Below are positions 46,655 to 56,385 of a stretch of DNA of 64,000 bases, piece after piece. Location of the stretch: assembly GCA_031841125.1 (NCBI GenBank), contig CM063113.1, forward strand, positions 21,473,312 to 21,537,311, in the 5' to 3' direction. A program made the position numbers and the translations under genes. This DNA comes from Acanthococcus lagerstroemiae. Lineage: Eukaryota > Arthropoda > Insecta > Hemiptera > Eriococcidae. How positions within the stretch are numbered: the stretch's first letter is position 1; the number at the start of each line of letters is the position of its first letter. The notes under the pieces are model-generated. The model was given only the letters and a program-made list of their open reading frames with translations. It was not told where the DNA came from and searched no databases.

Positions 46655-47712
46655 TAGGCTGTCCTTCCTTGATCAATCTGCATATCAACGACCTTTCCAT
46701 TGACATGTGCTGGTTGACCAAGGAGCTCCGCCTCCTGCCTAATTTCGTTCAGATGTCTCATATTTCGCGCCCGGATAGCGGGCGACCTGAATCCTTCCTC
46801 CTTTCTCACGAAAACGATTCCCTCACGTACCCAAGCGTATTTGTACAGCTTATCGCCCACTAGTTTGCGCGTCTGAGTCAACAGATTGACTGTTTTAGGC
46901 GTCAGATGTTCCTTTGCTTAAACTGGTGATCCTTTATAAGTTAGCTTAACGCTCTTGACTTTAGAAATGAGGTCAGATTTAATTAGACGTCGTGTGAACC
47001 TAACAATGATCGGCTTGGTCCTCTGTTTTCCTCTCGTAGGAAGCCCATGACAGGCATCAATATCATGGTGGGTTAAGTTCAGCTTGACTGCCTGGCCTAA
47101 GTCAGTGATGCTCCTCACGATGTCGTCCTGCGTCTCATTAGGCTTCTGATTTATTCCGTGCAGTATAACATTGTTTTTTCTGCTATACTGATCGAGTTGG
47201 TCAATTCTATCCTCTAAATCAGCTATCTTCATGTCCTGCACTCGCACTGTTTCTCTAAGCCTGCCATTTTCCTCCTCTAACAGCTTGATTGTACCTTCGT
47301 GCTGTTGAGAGATGTCCCGTTTACAGGACTCAAATTTCTCCTCAAGCTTGACCATAATACTTTCGAACATTTCCTCGATCGATGCCGTTTCATCCTCGTT
47401 TGTTCTTTTTCTTTTTCGGTCCTTGGTGTCTGGATTGGGGTGGTTATTTGACTCGTTACTCTTTTGAGTACCGCCTTCATTGTCTGTTCTGCGGCATTGT
47501 TGGCAGGTCCAGGTTTTTCGCCCGGACGCGTAATTTGAAATGTATGTTGATGGTGACGCCGAGCATCCATTTAGACAGAAATGGCGCACGCACGTTAGGC
47601 AGCGCATGCGATTTGCCGAACCGATGTTGGATTCGCACCCGGCGCAATGAAATACGGCGTCCGTACTCGTGGCGAGCACGCTTCCTGGCATTTTTCCAGC
47701 AGCGAAAATCAC
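46655..47712 (-). pseudogene. LINE ORF1 (zinc finger, coiled coil, RNA-binding), one premature stop
   Basis: The frame begins near 47712 and has FHCAGCESNIG, CLTCVRHFCLNGC and WTCQQC, a PHD-like zinc cluster. A K/E-rich coiled coil follows (LEEENGRLRETVRVQDMKIA), then VILHGINQKPNETQDD and RTKPIIVRFTRR, typical of L1-type ORF1 RNA-binding regions. A TAA in the codon after SPV (about 46918) is followed, in the same frame, by LTPKTVNLLTQTRK and KYAWVREGIVFVRK, the normal C-terminus. ORF1 would package LINE RNA. Confidence 0.75.
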
Positions 47713-48164
47713 GCGACTTTAGCGCTCCTAGTTTCAGACGTGTGAAGAGGAAGGTGCCGCTGGGTTCTCGCACTGAGTATGAGCGTTGCAGCGCAGTGAA
47801 TGTTCTTATCACAACCGCGGGAAGTGACCAAAAAACCGCTAAAAACGCTAAATAAAAAACTCCAGTGGATCTCTCCGCCCCAACACGTATTCGTAAACGG
47901 TGCGGCGGTCTGGACTACGGCTGTTTCAAACGGCCTCCATCCAGAACTCTAATGTAGCGCTGAGCTAGCGCGCGTTTTTATCTCGCAAAAGCGATTCTTA
48001 TCAGTGTTCGCGCCCAACCGCAAAAAACTGTCTAAATTGCGTGATAAAAAATTGTTTGCCAGCTAAATCCTGTACTCGGGTCAAGTGCAGTGATCAGAAC
48101 TGCGGCTTTTAACACCAAACTTAGTTACTAATTCTACTTATTGATTCAATTATCGCGGTTCCCC

Positions 48165-49182
48165 CACGCCTCCTTGATCAATTTCTTTGACATATGGAAA
48201 ACTGTAGGTAATCCGATGGACAGTGTGTTCGCTTGGATTTGGAATGTAGTTTTCCTTTTAAGTTTTGGGTTTTTTATAATGTCTCTGGAACACCAAGCTG
48301 GGTATTCTCGTTTATTCTGATTAGTTTTCAGCGGTACTGTTTTTGAAATAATCTCTTGTAAAGTATCTTGTCAGTAATTCGCTGCTTTATTACAGTCAGT
48401 AATCCTATATACTTCTTTCCAGTTTTTATCCTTCAGCAGTAGATACATCCAAAGAAAATCTGCTTTAGCATAGTTGAAATACGGAGCGGTTTGTTCCGAT
48501 TTCCGGGCTGCTCTGTAAAAAGGAAACTCAATGAAGATATTGTAACGAGATTCGCACCGAAAAACGCACGAAAACACGTACTAAAAACTTTTAATATCAC
48601 ACTAATATAAACGCACAAAACACAGTAGCTAGATCGCTTGAAAAACGCACAATTTATCGCATTTAAAACGAGACTATACGACGATGACCAGCGGCCTTTA
48701 TATATCCCGACATTATCGGCGAAACTCCTTGTCGCTTTCATTATCGAACTTCTATTCTGCTGCTCGAAACGTGTCGATCTTTCTTCGCTTATCTCGAACG
48801 TTCGGGATTATTCGCCACAATATCTACATTCAGTGAAGGATGATAGACTTCGACAGGTGTTGAGAGGGGGGTGATCAGAGTAGACTGTGATCGATGGAAT
48901 ATTACTTAAACTTAGATCTAGAGTTTTGCCATATTTATTTGTTACCGAGTTATGCAGAGTAAGATTATTAAAATTCAAAAACTCAAGAAGGTTCTGGATT
49001 TTAGGGCTGTAACATGCATTATGCGAAGGGGTCGCGTTAACAAAACGTTCAGAAACTTGAGGAAGGTTGAAATCGCCAAACAGAATTACATTTTCGTGTG
49101 CTATATTTTGTTGTGTTATCATTTTATACACATCTATATAATCTTCCCTCCGTAAATTAGCCGTTACTAGCATTTTTTCCAA
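48165..49182 (-). pseudogene. Second LINE: endonuclease-to-RT linker fragment, split by a solo LTR
   Basis: The minus-strand frame 49182-48820 reads VILFGDFNLPQV, LEFLNFNNLTLHN and KTLDLSLSN, the last third of a LINE endonuclease. Beyond the LTR the protein resumes as FPFYRAARKSEQ, YFNYAKADFLWMYLL and SRDIIKNPKLKGKLH, the linker before RT. Removing the LTR and one ATAT copy restores an open frame across the junction, so the two halves were one sequence. Confidence 0.75.
48541..48819. mobile_element. Solo LTR (279 bp) with ATAT target duplication inside a LINE
   Basis: It begins TGTAACGAGATTCGCACC and ends TTATTCGCCACA, and it is flanked by ATAT at 48537-48540 and 48820-48823. A TATA-like TTTATATAT lies at about 48695-48703. 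The host LINE frame is continuous when the insert is removed, which fixes the boundaries well. Confidence 0.78.
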
Positions 49183-51074
49183 GTCAGAAAATCTTTTTTG
49201 GGGCCATTGGGTTCATTTCTGATGTCATCTCGAGTATGACTCAGGCCACATGAGGCGCTCCCGTGAGCAGAGATAGGAGAAATCGTCCAAAGAGAGGATG
49301 AAAAGAAAAACATTGATTCCATTCTAAAATAAGATTCAGAATGAAAATTCAAAATCCCGTATGAAAAGATATTTAAAATAAAAATCTAAATTCTGGAATC
49401 TCAGCAATTTGGAAGTTACAGTCCTGAAGCTGGATAAAATTATACAAAAAATGATTTAAATTCGAATAATTCCTTTTGAAAGAAAGAAAATGCTTGAAAT
49501 CAAATCTCGATTTTGAAGGTATGGGACGTGGATATCCTAAAGGATTTTAAGTCCTGCCCATCTTTGATTGGAATTATGAATTCAAAATTGTAAATTAGCG
49601 TATGTCGGAAAGGTTTTTTTTTTAGCAATTCAATTTGCCCATGATGCTATTTCCGAAGAAAAAAACCCTCAAAATTATCATTAGAGGAAGAGCGCCCTAT
49701 ATGGGATACTTAATGCAGAAACTTGAAAAAAGTGAAAAAAATTAAATGAAAGTGCGAGGGAAAAGAAAAACGAATCTTTGCTCTCATCTTTGTTCCCAAG
49801 TTTGATCGGCGATCGCTGAAGAAAGTTCTTCGTTCCGAATTTTATTAGTCACACGATTTCGAAAATCAAATTCTAAGGGCCTAGATTTAGCCAAATCCAA
49901 ATTAGAACGACCAAAGATCGGACTAAGCTGGTTTGACTTTTCGGTGGTTGTCTTTCGACCAGGTGTACGATGGAGAGCGAATGGATGTGCGATTTTCCTT
50001 TTAGGATTTGTAATCGTATTTCGTTCGACATGCGCTCTTCAGTGATGTTCGTGAAGATAACTTTGAATTTTGAATCAACAAAATGTCATTTTCCGCGGGG
50101 AACTTTGGATTTTAGATCCCAAAATAGGTCGGACATGTCTGATGAGAAGTTCAAATTCCGGCACTCGAGAAACCTTTATTTTGAAATGAGTTTAAGTTCC
50201 TACGTCGAGTTCGTTTTGCGTCGTGAAATTTTGAATTTGGGCTACAGTCGAAGTCACAAAAGGAGTCTAATGTAATATTTAAATTCAGAACTCGAAGAAG
50301 TGCGATTTTGGTGCTTCGTGTAAAATTTCATTTCAAGTCGAGTTCGCTGTTCAAAATGTAAATAGTTTGATTTGGGGGCTCGAATTGGAATCAGTTCAAA
50401 AATCTCATGAAGTATTCGGAATCAAAATCTAGAAAAACTGTGTTTCGATAGATTAATTGATAGATTTACGTTGAAATTTCGAAGGCTCAGTTTTCCTTCC
50501 TTGAGGGAAGGGGAATGAATTTCTCGACCCCTGAAGGAATCTGATATTTGCCCGTTGAATATCTTTGGCATTTGATGACGCGACTAAAATGGGGTCACAG
50601 ATGCCGGAACCGAGGGGCACAGGATATCCGTTCAGTTAGAATGTAGGGATGCTTCCATAAGAATATTGGAGGGGTAATGCATCCCGATAATTTTTTTAGA
50701 AATTAATTTCCGTGGGGTCTTCCAGAAAGAAAGACTACAAAACCAATACATGTTTCGCTTGCTCCGCTCGTGAGTCTACTGAGGACAATTGCTGTCCTTT
50801 CTTCCTCCCCTTCAATAATTCTCATTTTCCGGCTTCTGTGAAGAGTTCGGTTTTATTTTAAACTTGATAGACAGGGTCTCCAGGTTCTTATGGAGCAAGT
50901 AGACAGTGAAGTTGAACCCTATCTTGAAATTCGGGCAATCTGTGTGGGAATTCTTGGTAGTGTTTTCATCTTATGATTTGTACATGGAAACTCAATTGAG
51001 GGAGTACTTTATTTAATGATTTATAAGGCGATGTATCGACGATTTTTGCACCTCATTGTTCTACTGCTTCTCAG
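49183..51074. other. Intronic AT-rich sequence before exon 2, no gene seen
   Basis: Degenerate TTTTGAATTT/AAATTCAAAA phrases recur. Open frames up to 101 codons have no domain. Confidence 0.4.
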
Positions 51075-51174
51075 ATTCTTGTCAGACTGCAGACTCCTCA
51101 TGAACGCGCTGGTGACGCAAATCGTGCACGCAGGTGTTGTGACTACAGTCACTTTGGTGACGTCATTTATCCAG
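51075..51174 (+). CDS. Or: Odorant receptor, exon 2
   Basis: This 100-nt exon lies between TTCTCAG at 51074 and a GTTTGC donor at 51175. It encodes 33 residues beginning FLSDCRLLMNALVTQ, which continue the HQYLIK end of exon 1, as in other insect receptors where this segment precedes the sixth membrane helix. Phases match on both sides (2 in, 0 out). The first intron is about 10.8 kb. Confidence 0.8.
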
Positions 51175-51641
51175 GTTTGCTTTTGGTTGTGACTAGGTAT
51201 TCTGTTATAGTTTACCTATTTCAGTCATCGATATATCGATTATTGGTATTTCCAGGGCCGGTTGTAAGTACTTTGCTGCATTATTATTTTACATCCTCCT
51301 CTCGCAAATGTGTTTTTGGGTCGCAAACTTGCCGCCCCAAAATTTTGCCGCTCGGTCAGCCCATATGGTAAAACCGGCACTGGGTATTTTCACTGTCAAT
51401 TTCGATGATCGATTTTTCAACTTTGAAGCTATCAGTAATTCGATTAGAGTTATTTTAACTCTTGATGATTCAGCTCTCGGTAGTTTAACTGCTAACGCGC
51501 CATTTTAACCATCCATATTTGAATTACCAATATACTCCCTATCATTTGATAATTCGACTATCAAAATTTCAGTGAATCAATACTTTGACTCTCAGTAGAT
51601 ATTAATTACTGGTGATCTAAATAATCTATTTTTTTCCGTAG

Positions 51642-51746
51642 AGTAACGAGATGACTTTTCAGACGATCAAATTGGCGTTTGCGTCGAGCATTCTGATGAT
51701 CATATTTATTGCTCTTTGTCAAGGTTGTGAAATGTTGCTAGACATG
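51642..51746 (+). CDS. Or: Odorant receptor, exon 3
   Basis: Thirty-five codons between TTTCCGTAG and a GTGAGA donor, phase 0 at both ends. The peptide is mostly hydrophobic (LAFASSILMIIFIALCQ) and then reads GCEMLLDM, the usual approach to the last helix. An alternative acceptor, CTTTTCAG at 51663, is also in phase 0 and would remove seven residues. Intron 2 is 467 nt. Confidence 0.8.
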
Positions 51747-51834
51747 GTGAGATGATTTCCGTTCGCTGCTGAGAATTCACTTAACTCTGAAAACAACGAT
51801 ACACGTACTTAAATTTTTTGTTTGTTCTTGTCAG

Positions 51835-52035
51835 AATGCTACGTTATCGCAAGCCGCCTACAACATGTGTTGGTACAATCAGTCGGTGCGATTTCAGTTA
51901 CTAGCAAATGTATTCATCTTGCGAAATCGAAGACCATTTCGATGCAAAGCGTACGGGTTTTACTTCGTTGATATAAGTTTCATTGGTGCGGTCGCCAAAT
52001 CGTGTTACTCAGTCATTAATATTATTTCGAAGTAG
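51835..52035 (+). CDS. Or: Odorant receptor, last exon
   Basis: From TTGTCAG the exon reads 66 codons to TAG at 52033-52035. It starts NATLSQAAYNMCWYNQS, where the AxxxxxWY motif is the hallmark of the receptor C-terminus, and ends with a hydrophobic seventh helix and KSCYSVINIIS. The phase is 0 from exon 3, and the intron is 88 nt. The intact end argues that the gene is functional or was until recently. Confidence 0.88.
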   Translation, partial: NATLSQAAYNMCWYNQSVRFQLLANVFILRNRRPFRCKAYGFYFVDISFIGAVAKSCYSVINIISK

Positions 52036-54120
52036 TAAATGATTTGTAAACCGACAGTACGTGTTCGTATTTCTTTTTTTATTTTCTGTTGAAAAGTGGC
52101 ATCGAGTGAAATCGGATCGTTTTGAATTTAATTGCTTATAACTTCTCGCCATATCAGTTTTTTCTACGAAATTTTTACAGTGAATAGAAGCAAGGGTTGC
52201 ACAATTATGTTTACAGCTTTGTGATTTTTTGTCGTGTGGGGCTTCACAATTTCAAATTTACAAAAACAATTGTCTTTGTTCCAAGGTATATCGCCCTGGG
52301 GTACCTTAGACTAAGGGTTTTTGTACCTTGGACCATGCAAAAAAAGAACGTTAAAATGTGAAAATATGTATTGAAATGTAGCAAGATGTCCCGCCCAAAT
52401 TTCGAAATAAGAGCCCAAGAAGAAAACGAGCTTCCCCCAGGGATCTCATCTGTAGGAAATTGCCGATAGTAGATTACCGACTGAGAGGGCTAATAACTCG
52501 TAATAACGAACGTTCAGCCTACTATCACCATACTCATAGGTGTGTAACCACAGACTACCCTAAGCCCCACGGGAGTCTGGGCGAGTCCATGATGACCCCT
52601 GTCCCTGGTGTACTTCGTTAACGAAGTAATGCCGAAAGACCTGAACCATCAGAATGGACTTAAGTACTTGGGAACCCACTCTTCATGTCCTTGAATGAAA
52701 AGAAGTCCACCAAATAGAAAACTAATTTTGAAAATAGTCCAGGGATGCCACGTACCATAAATCAAACACTTTGCATGGTGGTACGTCTACCAAGGTGTCT
52801 AACACCTCCTGCATCTCCTGCATCTCCTGCAAAACTCCTGCATTTGCTCAAATGCTCCTGCATTTCACAAAATCTCCTGCAAACCTCCTGCATTTCACTC
52901 AAACCTCCTGCAAAAATCGTACTTTACTGCACCATGAAATATGTATTACAAACTTGCAATTTTCACAGAGAAATGAAAAAAAAGTGAATTAAAATTTTTC
53001 TTTTCTCATGAAAAAAATGGTTGTTTGCACCACCAGTTGTTTGCATAAACTGATCAATCCGCAATGTGCCATTACTAGCGCTAGCATTAACATGTTTTTG
53101 AACTAGGTGGCAGGTATGTTGCGCTGTCTAACGCGTATCGTTTGTAGGAGTGCTGATACGTTGACTGGTACTGGTGCAAATATTGCGTCTATGTCAATTC
53201 TGTATCTAACGTAAGTGGAAAAATTGACGCACTTTTTAGCAAATGAGTTTAAAAAAAGATAAGATTGCTTACTGTATTACATATGGTCTTGGGCCTTACT
53301 TCAGACAGATGTTACTAGACGAAGTTCAAAACGCAGACACTATCTCAATAAAGTTTGCCAAAGCGCCCAAATGGATATGATCGTACATTATTGGGATTCT
53401 AGTAAACAGGAGGTATCAACTCGTTATTTAGCTTCCATTTTCCCAGAACGATGTACTTCTGATGGACTGTTCAAAGCAATTACAAATGCATTAAAAGATT
53501 TGAAGTTGAATTTATCTAACGTTTTGCAAGTGGCGATGGATGGCCCCAACGTTAATTTGAAATTATTACATTCAGATCTGTTGAAATACATGGAAGAGAA
53601 TGGTATGAACAAAAATGTTGAATTTGGGTACCTGTACCTTGCATATCGTCCATAACGAGTATAAAACTGCTCACGATAGCAGCAACTGGAATATTCATCG
53701 GTTGTTACGAAGTCTGTATTACCTCTTCAAAGACTTCCCTACTAGACGCGCGGATTTTAAATATTATTCCAAATCTTCGTTATTTACATTAAAATGTTTC
53801 TCTGTTCGATGGCTGGAAAATGGAAAGGTATTACAGAAAGCATTGAATATACTACCTCATGTCAAGAAGTATGTTGAGGGCGTCAAAAATAAACCTCCTA
53901 AAACACACAATTACACTTATGTGACTGAAGCTTTGAAAAAGGAGTTTTTGGAAGCAAAATTACATTTTATGTCTTCAGTGTGTGATGACTTGTACCATTT
54001 TTTGATATAATACCAGAGCGATGAGCCAATTGATACCCTTTCTTTATGAAGATCTTAGAACTGTTCTTCGAAACATCGGTACCAGATTTCTCTCCAAAGT
54101 CACATATAGTTTTGAAGATA

Positions 54121-54868
54121 CAGTAAAAGTCGCTTATTATAATGACGTTGGGCAAAGAGGATTTTATGACATAAAGCGGCGTATTCCACAAAACGACAGG
54201 AAAAATTCTGAACATGATTTTATGATGTCAAAAATTCTTATATCTGATTTTCCCATTTTTTTTGCTAACTCCTCGGCTTTTTCGCGCATTAAAGGACCAT
54301 TAACCCGCCCATCAGCTTCACGAACATGATTGAACTACTGTAACAAAGCCTCTTCGACATCACCATCTTTTCCTGTTCTTTTTCTTTTTCGGCTGCTGTT
54401 TTCATTCTTGGCAATTGCTTCCTGGATGCTATCTTGTTTCTTCAGCAACTTCGACAAAAGGGTTGTGAAATACGGAGCTTGATGGCCGCTTCACTCTGCG
54501 TCACTGTTTTAGGCAATGCATCATATTCGCGTAAAATTTCAGCTTTCTCGGCGACACTAAGATCACGACGACATTTATTGCTTGTAGATTTAGTCGACAT
54601 AGTTACACGGTTGCTCACAGTTTTGTAACAAGACACAGACTGACCAGCGAGAAGCAAAGAAATGATAACATGTGAAAGAAAAAGTGCCAAGTAACTCATG
54701 TTTTTTCATGAAAATTATAGTCGTACTTCATTACAATAAGCGACTTGCCCATTCCAATAACCGGCAGATTTACAATGTATTTGTATACGGGAGGACGGGA
54801 CTTGCTCATTTTTATGACATTAAGCGACTTATGCCACTATCAGACATTATAATAAGCGACTTTTACTG
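54121..54868. mobile_element. Non-autonomous pogo/Tigger element (748 bp) nested in the hAT-like transposase
   Basis: CAGTAAAAGTCGCTTATTAT at 54121 is the reverse complement of the right end (ATAATAAGCGACTTTTACTG, ending 54868). TA at 54119-54120 and 54869-54870 is the target duplication typical of pogo. Extra inner copies of AAGCGACTT occur near 54738 and 54825. The interior keeps only the start of a transposase gene, so the element is an internal-deletion derivative. Confidence 0.85.
54442..54600 (-). pseudogene. N-terminal helix-turn-helix remnant of the pogo transposase
   Basis: From a Met at 54600 the minus-strand frame reads MSTKSTSNKCRRDLSVAEK and then AEILREYDALPKTVTQSEAA, the CENP-B N-terminal (psq-like) DNA-binding helix-turn-helix of Tigger transposases. 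It stops soon after, without CENP-B middle or DDE domains. The protein could still bind its own ends if expressed; this is an inference only. Confidence 0.7.
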
Positions 54869-56385
54869 TACTAAAAAGAACCTTTTACCACCAGAGAAGG
54901 TTAACGTCGGATTTGGAGCCAAAACAATTGTATCCAAATTTTCCCCGTTGAAGAAAATGAAATTTCTTGATGAATGTCGCGCTTTTCTTAAAGCATTGTA
55001 CGATAAACTTTTGAGGAAGTCTGCAAAATTATTTTCATTTGTACTTTATTAATTTTATTCTCAAAATTTAAAAAGTATCATTTTTTTAGTCCTTTTCAAT
55101 TTTGAAACCATTTTAATACATTTTTTTTTTTGGGGGGGGGGGGGGTGTTTCTAGTTGTTTGAACTGCTGAAAAACCTCCTGCAAAATCTCCTGCAAAACT
55201 CCTGCATTTCGCTTTCCAAAATTTGTTAGACACCCTGTCTACGCATTTTCGATAAATTAAACAAAAGATAAAGTTGTTCTGAATTCACCTCACTGATGTT
55301 ATGAGAATCATGTCGAACAGCACAGAAATACGTGTATTTTAAATTGAAAATAAAATGCAAATAAAAAATTCATAACAGAGAAATAATCGATAAAATAATC
55401 AACGAGAGATCTGAAAATCCATAAAAGAAAAATAATAATATAAAATACGGCTCAATGGAGTACTCGACGACTTCACAAAATAAACATGGGGCCAGTGGCC
55501 CTTACTTCGTGATACGTCTGTTCGTACGCGATCAAAAAATAGATGCCCTCAGATATGGGCTCGAAATCAATAATAAATAAATAAATATTACAATCAGACT
55601 GCATTGAGTGATAACAATGTGAACGTATAGAGAGTCCTCTCTTCCCTAAAATTTAGAATAATCAACAAACTTCAGCATCAAAGGCTGGAAAATGAAATTA
55701 ACCAAAAGCATTAGACTAGGAAATGTTAAATTCGAAAAACTACTATACAGGGAGTCCCCTTCTCCCAGGGAGACATTCAGATTTGGAGATTCGGGCTAAA
55801 AATCTTGGAATTAAGAACTCGAGGAGCCTTAGAGCTTCCTGAAATGATTGCTTTCGATGGTCACATCTCTGGTGACGGTTCCTGCGTTTTGATCTGATAT
55901 TGGTCTCACAGGACCTGAAATTTTGAATCATCCCCCCTGAACGTGTAGTAACAAGGAGGCTGAGCCTCCACGTGAAATTAACGTAGGCTATTCACTAAAT
56001 TTAGAATTAAACAAAAGGCGGGGGGGGGACAAACAAAAATAAATAAAAATAAAATGGAATACTTTAGATTTGAAAATTCTGAGAAACCCAGATCGAAAGT
56101 AAAGGGGATTTCTATTCCGCGCCCTTTCTAGATCATACACGCGGGTTGAAAGGGCGTCGGCTCCCTGGTAAGCACGAATCTTAGGGCTAGCACTTGCGAA
56201 TCGCACTACCACGGGTCGATCATAAAAACCAAAAATAAGGTACTTTACCTAGCATTTCAGCTAAATATACCAAATAGACTAAAATTGGAGTTACGTAATC
56301 CGATGTACTGGATAGCTGAAACGTTACCGAGCGTATGGTCTGCATCTCGAGGTAATGGATCTAGATCTGCGAAGTGGCGCCACTG

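Larger units (their letters stand above)
43130..48130 (-). mobile_element. Nearly full-length CR1/Jockey-group LINE (antisense in the receptor intron)
   Basis: Reading the minus strand from 48130: a 5' UTR, ORF1, an apurinic-type endonuclease, reverse transcriptase with its C-terminal region, and a long 3' UTR ending in TTTTATTTTA-type repeats near 43140-43200. ORF1 carries an N-terminal zinc finger of Cys/His type, then a coiled coil and an L1-like RNA-binding region. Stops and frameshifts are limited, so the copy is fairly young. The 3' UTR contains two copies of CATATCATATCCTGTCC (around 43373 and 43282). Confidence 0.8.
40259..51074 (+). other. Intron 1 of the odorant receptor (about 10.8 kb), filled with transposable elements
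   Basis: The intron holds AT-rich sequence to about 43.1 kb, with (ATT)n and (AAT)n microsatellites at about 42353 and 42402. A nearly full-length antisense LINE follows (43.1-48.1 kb), then a second LINE fragment with a solo LTR (48.16-49.2 kb). The last 1.8 kb is degenerate AT-rich sequence with many AAATTTTGAATTT-like phrases and no gene. Receptor introns at this position are normally small, so the length is mainly the result of insertions. Confidence 0.75.
53227..55052 (+). pseudogene. hAT-like transposase, frameshifted and split by a nested element
   Basis: Consecutive plus-strand pieces are ITYGLGPYFRQMLLD (about 53275-53325) and, after a frame change near 53365, MDMIVHYWDSSKQEV...STRYLASIFP. 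Next come QVAMDGPNVNLKLL, CTLHIVHNEYKTA (53640 on) and VRWLENGKVLQKALNIL, then IPFLYEDLRTVLRNIG. The frame is cut at 54120 and resumes at 54871 with VNVGFGAKT and FLDECRAFLKALYDKLL. The D and H residues in DGPNVN and HIVHN fit an RNase H-fold transposase of the hAT-like group. It shares its C-terminal signature with the fragment at 13.8 kb. Confidence 0.65.
52791..55237 (+). mobile_element. hAT-like DNA transposon inserted in copy B
   Basis: The left end CAAGGTGTCTAACA and right end TGTTAGACACCCTG are inverted repeats (one mismatch). Both are bordered by TCTAC (52786-52790 and 55238-55242), a short target duplication. Just inside the left end, eight CTCCTGCA units lie at 52805-52915; three more, in the same direction, lie at about 55171-55207. 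The interior carries a broken transposase and a nested pogo element. The superfamily is uncertain: the protein looks hAT-like, but hAT elements usually make 8-bp duplications. Confidence 0.75.
52376..56385 (+). repeat. Dispersed 1.5 kb repeat, copy B, split by a 2.4 kb insertion
   Basis: The two halves, 52376-52790 and 55243-56385, match copy A (16615-18090) in order and orientation. The break falls inside a phrase that is continuous in copy A (GGTGGTACGTC to CATTTTCGATAAA). TACTTCGTTAACGAAGTA at 52611-52628 is a perfect palindrome. Confidence 0.7.
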
